16,155 nt of DNA from JAAYJR01 sp964563975 (GCA_964563975.1 CAZLZJ010000053.1:1-16155); one strand, 5' to 3'. Numbered from the stretch's first letter, positions 9,312 to 16,155 are shown. The notes: a model not told the origin generated them from the letters alone. Numbers and translations: made by a program.

Positions 9312-11789
9312 TTAAATCATTGGAGGTTCAATAATGATCAGTCCGGCATTATCCTCTTTTTCATCCACTGTTATTGGGGCACTGCCTGCCTTCGCATACC
9401 TCAGACTGTATTTAAAAGGTTTGGCTTCGGCGCTAAACGCAAGAACATCAAACGTCTGAAGAAAGTTGTCTTTATCCAACCGGATGTTTTTCTGAACAGT
9501 ATAGTTATGTTCTTCGTCAGAATAACTTACTGACACATATATTACCTGCCATTCATTCCAGTCGATAAGTCCTCCATCTATCATTAGAGTTTTAGGATAT
9601 CTTTTCAGATGTATTGGTGGAATATTTTCATCGCTTTCAGTTTCTATCCATGGGGAAGAGTAGATCATATCGTCTTGAAATTGTGCGAAATATCTGTATT
9701 TAAACTTATTTGTTGCATCTTCACGAAGTCGCATGGACCAGTCCCAAGTATCGGTTTGATCGAACCATTTAGAAAATTCCTCTTTAAGTCCAAGAGAAGT
9801 ATCCTTATATTGAACTTCTACTTTTGCTGTTTTAACAGTATTGGTATCTATAATGACATCAAATGAAGCTTTAGCCCTGCCTGTCAGCATATCGTCGATC
9901 AGCAGCGTATCCTTAGTGTCAGTTTTAAGTGAACTTTCAGATTCATGGCCATCGTGATGGATATATCTTACTTTATACTGATAACTCTTATCTTTTTTAC
10001 CATACATGAAGCATCGCCAGTTTCCGTTTGGTTTATCCTGCGTCAGCCGAATCTCTTTTTTTGTATCCGGTTCATTGGAAGCTGCTTTATATTCAAGATA
10101 GACAACCGCCTCTTTGATCAGCGCCCAGTCAATATCGCCGGCTATACAATTAACAGATACAAACCCCAGCTTATCATAAGATATAATCAAAGAGCGATCG
10201 CTTATTCCCGTTAATTCAATTGGCGGAGGCGAATCTGCAGTTCCTATATACGATATTTTGGCAATCACTTTATACTTATCAATCAGTTCGCCTTTTTCAT
10301 TTCTTGCCATTGTTACTCTGAAAGTATTTATTTCATCTCCGGTTTTATATAAAAACGATTTGGAGTTTTCACGTACTATTCCGCTCTTATGATCCCTTTC
10401 ACTGTAATACATATTAATAATGATACTATGTATATTGTCATTTGAAAAATCTGCATTTACTCCAACCTGAACAGTTAATATTTGAACTTCGGGACTGCTT
10501 ACGTCTATATGTTTTATTAATTGCTTTCTCTGCACTTCGGTCAGTTGAGTGAGGAGAGTTCCGTTTGGGTATCTTCTGAATTCGACAGTTCCGTTTTTCT
10601 TAAAATTAAAATTAAGGGTAGTAACTTTTGATCTGTCTATGTCATTTCTGAAATAGTAGTGTGTCTCTACAGTGGGACGTTGTTTTTCGGCTGCAGTGAC
10701 CCCAACATCGGGACTTGGTGAAGGTTGTGTTTTACCACTCTCTTCTTCATTTTCGTCCTCCTTCTTTGATTCACCGATAAATGCTGTTTCAAAGAAGTTA
10801 GGAAGGATGGTGTTCATTATGGTGTCCATCAATGTATTTCTCAGGTTGTTTTCAATCTCTCTTATTTCATCGCTGTTTGCTGCAACATCTCCAAAATCGG
10901 TTATTTCGATATTGATTACCTTGCGGTCGATCATCTTTTCGACCAGCTTTGCAATATCCGTTTTACTGGCATATACACTTCTTGAATCGGTAATTTTTCT
11001 GGACAATAGTCCGGTGACATTAATTGTATAACTTCCCCTTCTTTTCTTTTCATAATCTTCCCTGTACGTCTGCATAAAGTCATATATCTGGGTTGAACTC
11101 CCTGACACTTTAACTTCAATGTTTGGCACAAATGCATATCCTTTCAGATCGTATCTGACAATAGCCTGTAAGGGAGTTATTTCTTTCTCGTCACCGGTAT
11201 AACCTTTAGTCAGTGCATCATAGTAAATCTGTGCCCCTTCTATTCCGAAAGTGGAGTAAAATGAAGCTGCATTACTTCCAACCAATGATGGTTTAACTTC
11301 GGCAGAAGATTGCTTTTTAAATGTCTCGCCAAGGCCCTCCAACAGCTCCAGCTTGGCAGTACCATCTTTCCAGGTATTTGGAGTTCCCAGTTTTATTACC
11401 GGTTTATTGGCACTGCTAAGGGTTAATTTTTGAAGTCTGCTCTTTCTTAGTTTATTGACAAGGATTGTAAATTTATTTTTACTGTCAGTAATCACCGAGG
11501 TCAGGTAATCAACTATAATTTTATGTTCCTCTTTACTGATAGACAGATCTGTTGTGAACAGAAGCTGTCCGAGTTGCGATTCAATCAACTCTTTGTTTGA
11601 ACTGCTTGCATAAGCTATGTCTGCATTGCGGGAGAAAAAGTTAAAAGAGAGCTGCGGATTGTCATTTTCGTCGGTGGCAATTCTCGGTCTTCCTCTCAAT
11701 ACATAAAAAACATCTTGTTTCTCATGGTCCGGAAAGATCTCTATGTCGTCTAATCCGGGTACTTTAATAGTTGGGAAAAGCATTAGCAT
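9312..11789 (-). CDS. Large paralogue B of the six-member family, unknown function (825 aa)
   Basis: This member has the clearest full domain layout. N-terminal signatures are VFYVL at residues 27-31, NPQLSF at 44-49, TWKDGTAKLELLE at 139-151, KPSLVGSNAASF at 166-177 and VRYDLKGYAFVPNIEVKVSG near 210-229. An acidic Ser/Pro linker (KKEDENEEES...PSPSP) near 345-365 divides the protein. After it I read four tandem beta-sandwich-like repeats starting at about 430, 545, 640 and 735. Each follows the pattern 'V-x-V-x-Y-x-D, hydrophobic strand, Trp/Phe, then a K/Y-Y-x-Y strand'. The start lies 55 bp after the upstream stop, the widest gap inside the operon. A second in-frame ATG two codons later (MLMLF) is an alternative start. 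No signal peptide or membrane segment. The family is not recognised; the repeats resemble Ig or fibronectin-type folds only in general appearance. Confidence 0.9.
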   Translation of the reverse strand: MLMLFPTIKVPGLDDIEIFPDHEKQDVFYVLRGRPRIATDENDNPQLSFNFFSRNADIAYASSSNKELIESQLGQLLFTTDLSISKEEHKIIVDYLTSVITDSKNKFTILVNKLRKSRLQKLTLSSANKPVIKLGTPNTWKDGTAKLELLEGLGETFKKQSSAEVKPSLVGSNAASFYSTFGIEGAQIYYDALTKGYTGDEKEITPLQAIVRYDLKGYAFVPNIEVKVSGSSTQIYDFMQTYREDYEKKRRGSYTINVTGLLSRKITDSRSVYASKTDIAKLVEKMIDRKVINIEITDFGDVAANSDEIREIENNLRNTLMDTIMNTILPNFFETAFIGESKKEDENEEESGKTQPSPSPDVGVTAAEKQRPTVETHYYFRNDIDRSKVTTLNFNFKKNGTVEFRRYPNGTLLTQLTEVQRKQLIKHIDVSSPEVQILTVQVGVNADFSNDNIHSIIINMYYSERDHKSGIVRENSKSFLYKTGDEINTFRVTMARNEKGELIDKYKVIAKISYIGTADSPPPIELTGISDRSLIISYDKLGFVSVNCIAGDIDWALIKEAVVYLEYKAASNEPDTKKEIRLTQDKPNGNWRCFMYGKKDKSYQYKVRYIHHDGHESESSLKTDTKDTLLIDDMLTGRAKASFDVIIDTNTVKTAKVEVQYKDTSLGLKEEFSKWFDQTDTWDWSMRLREDATNKFKYRYFAQFQDDMIYSSPWIETESDENIPPIHLKRYPKTLMIDGGLIDWNEWQVIYVSVSYSDEEHNYTVQKNIRLDKDNFLQTFDVLAFSAEAKPFKYSLRYAKAGSAPITVDEKEDNAGLIIIEPPMI

Positions 11790-11844
11790 AATTCTGTCTT
11801 TTAAGTTTTATATATTTATTGAATATTTTCTACAATAACAGTTT

Positions 11845-14457
11845 TCATATATTGAAGATTTTTAATAGTAACTCCTCTGAGTAACCGGGTATGACCATAT
11901 TTAAAATCTCTTCGGTTCCATCTTTTCTGAAAACGGTAACTACGGCAGATAAAGGATCGGAAGGAAGAATATCTTTCAGGACGACAGTATCTTCAATTTT
12001 TGAACTTCTTAATATTAAGGTTTCTAAAGGCTGCCCTGTTTCAGGGGCATCTGTATCGAATATTTGTATTTGAATAGCGGCGATATTTCCGTTAAAGGTC
12101 TCTTGCCCCAATATAGGGGAGACTTTTAAAACTTTCAGGCCGCAACTTTCAAGACTAATAAATGGTTGCTCGATTTGATATTCGATTTCACGGCCCTCTA
12201 TCAGATCTCCTTTAGTAAGCAAAAACTGTGTTGTTGCATTCCATATCCGAGGGTCCTCCTCTTCGACAATTATTGAGAACTCTTTCATCACATCCTGATC
12301 TGTTGATGTTAGCAGTATAGATCTTGTAAGTTCTTCACCCTCTGCATTTTCATATCTGACTTTTACAATTGCTTTGCTGATAAGATTATTATTGTTAACT
12401 AATATGGGGGCAATTGTCAGTACCCTTGTTTCAGGGCGATTAACAATGACTTGGATGTCAGTAAGATTCTCATACTCTTCAGTTATGGAACCTTCTTTAA
12501 AAAAGAAGAGTTCTTTTTTGTAATATACATATTTATCCTCAACAGAAGGGTAGATAAGAAATTTTTTCATTGTTGTTTCACTCTCTTTGAAAATAACAGT
12601 ACGGCCGTTTGCCTCTTTACGGGGAGCTACAAAGACCTGTGCAGATTGAACTCCGTCATCCGAAAAAATAATATGCCCGGGCTGGATCTCTACCGGAATT
12701 AAAGGTGAATGGTCATCGATGTTAACTGCAATATCCCTTACTGTAGTATTTTCAAATATTCTTGAACGGATCTTTGTTTCATGGGTACCTATTATAGATC
12801 CCGGTTCATGAATGAACTCAACATAGTAGTCGAAATCCAGTGTTCCGAAGTCATCTACAAAAAAGTTGATAAATTTTCTGGGATTATCTGAATTGACCAT
12901 TACGCTAATCTCATGTTTTCTTTTTGACTTATCTCCTTTTTTGTCTCTGTATCCGTAAGATATATGCACTATGGCTTCTCTGATTTTATACTCTTCAAAA
13001 TTCAGTGCCGACCTTATCTCTATTTCAATCTCTTTGAATGGGCCTTCTCCCAATCTTACGAGCATCACCTGATTATTTGGATTAAACTGCGTTCCTTCGG
13101 TTGATAGAGCTCCCGATGGGTGGTAGTCGATTGTCTTGGCTTCTGTTTTGTTAAAAGTAAAAGTCCTCTTTATCTTTTCTGAAATTGATCTGTGCTTTAA
13201 AGAGTAACCTGCATTTACAGATATTTTGGTACCTATTTTTTCAGGTGTTTCAGACTTTTTGGTTGTTTGAGGGGGTTCGGGCTTTTCCGGTGTCTCGGGC
13301 TTTTCCGGTGTCTTCGGTGTTTCCGGAGTTTCGGGTGTTTTCGGAGTTTCGGGTGTTTTCGGAGTTTCGGGCACTTTAGATACTTCAGGCACCTCGGGTT
13401 TTTCCGGTGGATTTCTGGGAGGCTCGGTTTCCGGAGAACCACTCCCGGATTTTTCTCCGCCGTTATCTATTGGCATATCCGGACCTTTCGAGGGGTTATT
13501 GTTATCCCCGTTTTGCTTTTCAGGAGATGATGGGGAGGGTATGTCACTATCCGGGTCAGACTGATCATTATTCTTATCATTATTGGGCAATGTACTGGTT
13601 AAAACATTATAATCTTCTCTTGGAATGGCCGTTGCATTGAAAAGCGTGGGAGAGAGTAACTCTTTAACCAGCTTCATTGCGCCGGGGTCATCGGCACCAA
13701 TGGGATTTCCCTCGCCCGTTCCCGTAAAGTCAATTTCATTAACAGTTATTGCGCCCTGATTTACAAGATCCCGCATGATTAAATCAATATCGTTGTTGGA
13801 TACTATTTTTAAAGATCCTTTTTCAAGGCTCAAGTCCGCATCAATATGATGTTGCCAATACTCTTCGGTAGCTTTAAAGTCAACTGTTATTTCAAGATGG
13901 TAGGCAGGCATGAGACCCAAAAATTCCAGGTCATATACTACTGCTACCTGTGTTTGAGTACTTTTTTTGAGCAGGTTCCACATTATTTGCGCTTCTTTCC
14001 CTCCCAGCCTAAGCGAAAATACAGCAGTTTGTTTGCCAAATAATGAAGGCTTAGCCGATCCTGCGACACTGAAATCAACAGCACTTTCCTGTTCTCCCCC
14101 GGTACTGCCAAACATTATCAGTTTGACATTTCCATTTTTGAATGGGACCTGTGCGAGTTTTACATTACCTCCGATCTCAGATTCCAGCTCTTCTCTTATT
14201 TGAGCAAGTTCTGATTCTGACGGCCCCAGCTCCACTTCCAGTGTGAGAAACCCACCTGTTCTGTTCATGTTGTCGGTAAACTGAGGATCAGTGCCTTCTA
14301 CCACCTCTCCATCAATATAAGCAACAAACTGAATTCCTTTTCCATCGTTTGCGATCCTGACTTTATCCTGAGGTAAATAATAGTACTGTGAGTTATCCTG
14401 GTAATCCCTGAATAGAGTTATTCCTTTAATAATTTTTTGATGGTCAATTGATAACAT
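11845..14457 (-). CDS. Large paralogue A of the six-member family, with PET-rich linker (870 aa)
   Basis: The longest member and second gene of the operon. Its ATG lies inside the last codons of the preceding gene (14-bp overlap), which points to translational coupling. Signatures are QYYYLP at residues 24-29, a GGFLTLEVEL strand at 68-77, FKNGNVKLIMFG at 106-117, KPSLFGKQTAVFSLRL at 136-151 and VVYDLEFLGLMPAYHLEI near 174-191. A disordered linker of about 110 residues follows (about 300-410), first Asn/Asp/Ser/Gly-rich and then a Pro-Glu-Thr-Lys repeat tract. After it come four beta-rich segments starting at about 470, 590, 685 and 775. The flexible tract separates the N-terminal core from the repeat stack, as a spacer would. 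No export signal is visible. Function unknown. Confidence 0.9.
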   Translation of the reverse strand: MLSIDHQKIIKGITLFRDYQDNSQYYYLPQDKVRIANDGKGIQFVAYIDGEVVEGTDPQFTDNMNRTGGFLTLEVELGPSESELAQIREELESEIGGNVKLAQVPFKNGNVKLIMFGSTGGEQESAVDFSVAGSAKPSLFGKQTAVFSLRLGGKEAQIMWNLLKKSTQTQVAVVYDLEFLGLMPAYHLEITVDFKATEEYWQHHIDADLSLEKGSLKIVSNNDIDLIMRDLVNQGAITVNEIDFTGTGEGNPIGADDPGAMKLVKELLSPTLFNATAIPREDYNVLTSTLPNNDKNNDQSDPDSDIPSPSSPEKQNGDNNNPSKGPDMPIDNGGEKSGSGSPETEPPRNPPEKPEVPEVSKVPETPKTPETPKTPETPETPKTPEKPETPEKPEPPQTTKKSETPEKIGTKISVNAGYSLKHRSISEKIKRTFTFNKTEAKTIDYHPSGALSTEGTQFNPNNQVMLVRLGEGPFKEIEIEIRSALNFEEYKIREAIVHISYGYRDKKGDKSKRKHEISVMVNSDNPRKFINFFVDDFGTLDFDYYVEFIHEPGSIIGTHETKIRSRIFENTTVRDIAVNIDDHSPLIPVEIQPGHIIFSDDGVQSAQVFVAPRKEANGRTVIFKESETTMKKFLIYPSVEDKYVYYKKELFFFKEGSITEEYENLTDIQVIVNRPETRVLTIAPILVNNNNLISKAIVKVRYENAEGEELTRSILLTSTDQDVMKEFSIIVEEEDPRIWNATTQFLLTKGDLIEGREIEYQIEQPFISLESCGLKVLKVSPILGQETFNGNIAAIQIQIFDTDAPETGQPLETLILRSSKIEDTVVLKDILPSDPLSAVVTVFRKDGTEEILNMVIPGYSEELLLKIFNI
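13273..13420 (-). repeat. Degenerate 18-bp repeat tract encoding PETPKT-type linker
   Basis: The tract is built from variants of an 18-bp unit encoding Pro-Glu-Thr-Pro-Lys-Thr. Nearly perfect copies lie at 13338-13355 and 13356-13373, and degenerate copies on both sides encode TPEKPETPEKPEP and PEVSKVPETP. It lies within paralogue A, between the N-terminal core and the beta-rich repeats. Extended Pro/Lys/Glu linkers of this kind are usually stiff, solvent-exposed spacers. The near-identical neighbours suggest slippage, so copy number may vary between strains. Confidence 0.8.
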
Positions 14458-15475
14458 GTCTGTAACGTTTAAATGTGAAAATAAAATGCTTTGTCAGTGC
14501 CATAAATTCATTATAGTTAACTTCACCTTTAATATTGTCAGGTGAATAGTCCTTCATGAACTTCAGCCACGCTATTACCGTGTCTGCTTTCATGAGTCCG
14601 TCGATTTTTCCTTTATAATAACGGAGATTACTTATACTATCTGATATTTTCGATAGTCTTTCTTGCAGATCAGCTACATATAATCCTTTCGAACCATATC
14701 TTAATATAACATTACTGTCTGATTGATCGATGTTAACAAGATCTGAAAAAGAAAACAGAAGTAATACATAATGTTCTGCAGATGAGTAATACCTTATTAA
14801 TAGCATGAACTGTTCCCAATAATTCCAGAAAAACGGGTAATTGTGTTTAACATATTCATTAGGTTGACCAACAATAGTCAGACAACCTGAGCTGCTGAAG
14901 TTTTTATTCATTACAGGGGTGGGGCATATTTTATCTTTTTCCTGAAGAAGCGGTTCCGAATGTGATGCGTGAAGATTGTCGCCGGGAAATATTACAGCAT
15001 AACTAACCCGGTTAAAATTAAAAGCACTTTTCTTTGGCTTTTTTATTAATTCCGGTTTTATTACCCAGCCTTTCCCGGGCATTACAAGGGCTTCATGACT
15101 TTGATAACCGGTTACATTTCTGGGATGAATTCCTTTTTTCAGTTCATATTTACCCGGGCAAAGTATATTGAAATGAGTTGCTGAATCAGGGTTCCGGTGA
15201 AGATAGGTTAATGAAGGGACAGTGCTACCCGGGAATATTGCAATTTCTCCCGTTCCGGTATTCCAAATACCAATAGAGCAAGCCGGTTCCCTGTAGTCTA
15301 CACTCTTTTTAAAAATAGTTTTTACTGCTTCAGGATTTCCTGCCTGATCCGGGCCGGATCCTGTACATTGCAAAGGATAACTTCCCCTGAAAGCAAAGAT
15401 TATAATTGATTCATTTGAAATATCATATTGATATAACCGGCATAATTTTTTCAAGGTCAAATCATTGATCTGCAT
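14444..15475 (-). CDS. Putative L,D-transpeptidase-like / peptidoglycan-binding-domain protein, first operon gene (343 aa)
   Basis: Two parts are visible. Residues 25-205 carry IGIWNTGTGEIAIFPGSTVPS (68-88), then GDNLHAS (165-171) and SSSGCLTIVGQP (194-205). A His-containing segment followed by S-x-G-C recalls the catalytic cysteine site of L,D-transpeptidase (YkuD) and related folds, but the spacing is not canonical, so enzymatic activity is tentative. Residues 258-310 look like a PG_binding_1 domain: GSKGLYVADLQERL, a loop, then YYKGKIDGLMKADTVIAWLKF, matching the family's 'G..V..LQ..L ... DG..G..T..A...FQ' pattern. No signal peptide or membrane helix is seen, which is unexpected for a cell-wall protein. 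It is the first gene downstream of the promoter candidate and overlaps the next gene by 14 bp. Confidence 0.75.
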   Translation of the reverse strand: MQINDLTLKKLCRLYQYDISNESIIIFAFRGSYPLQCTGSGPDQAGNPEAVKTIFKKSVDYREPACSIGIWNTGTGEIAIFPGSTVPSLTYLHRNPDSATHFNILCPGKYELKKGIHPRNVTGYQSHEALVMPGKGWVIKPELIKKPKKSAFNFNRVSYAVIFPGDNLHASHSEPLLQEKDKICPTPVMNKNFSSSGCLTIVGQPNEYVKHNYPFFWNYWEQFMLLIRYYSSAEHYVLLLFSFSDLVNIDQSDSNVILRYGSKGLYVADLQERLSKISDSISNLRYYKGKIDGLMKADTVIAWLKFMKDYSPDNIKGEVNYNEFMALTKHFIFTFKRYRHVIN

Positions 15476-15500
15476 AGTTGGTTAAATTTTCTTATATATC

Positions 15501-15551
15501 GACCGGCACATTAAAAAATAATATAACCGGTCAAATTATTAACCGGTCAAA
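15501..15551 (-). promoter_or_regulatory. Repeated ACCGGTCAAA elements in the operon leader (possible operator)
   Basis: TAACCGGTCAAA occurs twice without a mismatch, at 15524-15535 and 15540-15551, 16 bp apart from start to start. A related GACCGGCA follows at 15501-15508. The core ACCGGT is itself a palindrome. The elements lie between the promoter candidate and the first start codon, in otherwise extremely AT-rich sequence where GC-rich hexamers stand out. Binding by a regulator is inference; an alternative is that TTTG in the minus-strand copies (TTTGACCGG) serves as -33 elements of further promoters. Confidence 0.45.
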
Positions 15552-15588
15552 ATTTTTATGAAAAGTTATGGAAAAATTTTAATTCATA

Positions 15589-15618
15589 CAAAAATATTTT
15601 CACATATTGTTTCTCAAG
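15589..15618 (-). promoter_or_regulatory. Bacteroidota-type promoter candidate for the large operon
   Basis: Read on the minus strand, CTTG (15618-15615) is followed after 18 bp by TATTTTTG (15596-15589). The latter is an exact fit to the TAnnTTTG -7 consensus of the Bacteroidota primary sigma factor; the -33 part fits TTTG in three of four bases. Transcription would start near 15583, giving a leader of about 107 nt before the first gene. The same -7 octamer is used upstream of the tRNA, which supports the call. Confidence 0.45.
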
Positions 15619-15647
15619 TTTTTTTAATAATTAAATTTACAGGCAAA

Positions 15648-15687
15648 TAAAAAAAAGAGTTTCATCTAATCATTAATGTAACTCTTT
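15648..15687 (-). terminator. Intrinsic terminator downstream of tRNA-Gln
   Basis: On the minus strand AAAGAGTT (15687-15680) can pair with AACTCTTT (15661-15654). An 18-nt loop lies between the arms, and a run of T follows (the A-run at 15656-15648 on the plus strand). The stem is AT-rich and of modest strength, but its place right after the tRNA 3' end fits termination of the tRNA transcript, separating it from the operon. Confidence 0.6.
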
Positions 15688-15697
15688 GATAATAACG

Positions 15698-15770
15698 TTG
15701 TCCTGCCAGGGATCGAACCTGGACTCTTCTGATCCAGAGTCAGACGTGTTGCCAATTACACCACAGGACA
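15698..15770 (-). tRNA. tRNA-Gln (anticodon CUG)
   Basis: A complete cloverleaf is visible on the minus strand. The acceptor stem TGTCCTG/CAGGACA pairs perfectly, with the U1-A72 end pair typical of tRNA-Gln, and discriminator A. The D arm contains GTGTAATTGGCAACAC. The anticodon stem TCTGA/TCAGA holds loop CTCTGGA, giving anticodon CTG and reading CAG codons. The T arm is CCAGG-TTCGATC-CCTGG. The 3' CCA is not encoded. Its 3' end faces the large operon. Confidence 0.97.
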
Positions 15771-15780
15771 ATTTTTAAAG

Positions 15781-15813
15781 CAAAAATAGTAAAAAGTTGG
15801 AATGTACCACAAT
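15781..15813 (-). promoter_or_regulatory. Promoter of tRNA-Gln
   Basis: On the minus strand ATTG (15813-15810) is followed after 21 bp by TATTTTTG (15788-15781), an exact TAnnTTTG -7 box. The predicted start lies only a few bases upstream of the mature tRNA 5' end at 15770, as expected for a single tRNA transcript. Confidence 0.55.
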
Positions 15814-15896
15814 TCCTAAAGTTATAGTTGCGATATGAGTGTTGTTTATTTTGAAATAGTTGGAATAATATTATAAATTGATAAAAAAATGAAATT

Positions 15897-16151
15897 ATGA
15901 AACGTACCGTATTATTAATTCTTGTAAGACACCGCCAGGATACGGCAGAAATGGTTCAGAAGATATTAACAGGCTGGGGATGTTTTATTAAAACCAGATT
16001 AGGTATTCACGACGGTGTATTGGAAAACTGCTCCGACAGCGGCCTGATCTTTTTGGAATTAACAGGTGAAGTTGCTGAACATGAAGAAATAACCAGAAAA
16101 CTAAATTTGGTTAAAGGTGTTGATGCAAAGCTTATAGCTTTGGAAGTTTAA
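15897..16151 (+). CDS. TM1266-type iron-only hydrogenase system regulator-like protein (84 aa)
   Basis: A small protein with the betaalphabeta-betaalphabeta pattern of an ACT/NikR-C-like fold. It has strand RTVLLILVRHR, a helix (TAEMVQKILTGWG), strand IKTRLGIHDG, strand GLIFLELTG, a helix (HEEITRKLNLV) and a last strand DAKLIALEV. The length (84 residues) and order match the TM1266 family of putative regulators found with [FeFe]-hydrogenase and HydEFG maturase genes. Family members usually lack a DNA-binding domain and their exact role is not settled. The start is the ATG at 15897; another ATG at 15889 meets a stop after two codons. It diverges from the tRNA and operon and is therefore a separate unit, probably continuing to the right of the window. 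The identification rests on pattern recognition only. Confidence 0.7.
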   Translation: MKRTVLLILVRHRQDTAEMVQKILTGWGCFIKTRLGIHDGVLENCSDSGLIFLELTGEVAEHEEITRKLNLVKGVDAKLIALEV

Positions 16152-16155
16152 AAAA

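Noticed and set aside
13273..13420. CRISPR-like array
   Set aside because: Units are 18 bp, directly adjacent, without unique spacers, and keep a reading frame, so this is a protein-coding tandem repeat.
13185..13530. Overlapping frames rich in Phe/Arg/Gly (plus) and Lys/His/Pro (minus)
   Set aside because: These are alternative-frame readings of the 18-bp PET repeat tract in paralogue A; their repetitiveness comes from the DNA repeat.
132..14457. SusC/SusD-type polysaccharide utilisation locus or gliding adhesins
   Set aside because: No TonB-dependent barrel, no lipoprotein signal, no signal peptides and no type IX secretion C-terminal domain are visible in these proteins.
132..15475. Extracellular contractile injection system or phage tail cluster
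   Set aside because: Large tandem genes with a peptidoglycan-binding-type protein brought this to mind, but I recognise no sheath, tube, baseplate, tape-measure or AAA+ ATPase protein in the window.
15771..15896. Promoter for the plus-strand small gene
   Set aside because: TATAGTTG near 15832 differs from the -7 consensus in one base, but I find no -33 element at a suitable distance. A repeated AGTTGGAAT in this region is too short to interpret.

Overview
The window looks like a chromosomal piece from an anaerobic member of the Bacteroidota. It is AT-rich, and no start codon I inspected in the large cluster has a Shine-Dalgarno sequence. Two promoter candidates carry an exact TAnnTTTG -7 box, which is typical of this phylum. 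A small gene at the right end resembles the TM1266-type regulator found beside [FeFe]-hydrogenase genes in anaerobes. Order or genus cannot be fixed from this sequence alone.

Layout, right to left. At 15897-16151 (+) lies the small ACT-like regulator, which probably belongs to a separate unit continuing beyond the window. A tRNA-Gln(CUG) gene (15698-15770, minus) has its own promoter and a terminator hairpin. Downstream of it, on the minus strand, comes a promoter candidate with two perfect 12-bp direct repeats in the predicted leader. Seven tightly packed minus-strand genes follow (15475 down to 132), with gaps of 10-55 bp and one 14-bp overlap, so they are very probably one operon of about 15 kb. 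An eighth minus-strand reading frame starts at 54 and runs off the left edge.

The first operon gene encodes a 343-residue protein with a C-terminal peptidoglycan-binding-like domain and an SSSGC motif that recalls L,D-transpeptidase-type cysteine sites. The next six genes encode very large proteins (870, 825, about 712, 757, 746 and 770 residues). They are diverged members of one family that I cannot name. They share an N-terminal 'YYxLP...GxP' segment, a 'WkdGxvxL' segment, a 'KPSLxGxNxAxFSL' motif and a 'VxYDLxFxGLxP' strand pair. Five of them end in what I read as four tandem beta-sandwich-like repeats of about 95 residues. None has a signal peptide or membrane segment. A six-gene tandem paralogue array led by a peptidoglycan-binding-type protein is the candidate undescribed system here. 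The sequence suggests a multi-subunit, beta-rich assembly; its function is unknown.

The third family gene is interrupted by exactly 100 N. The gap is flanked by identical 55-bp sequences. Removing one flank plus the Ns (155 bp) restores a single reading frame, so the split looks like an assembly artefact and the gene should be read as one.
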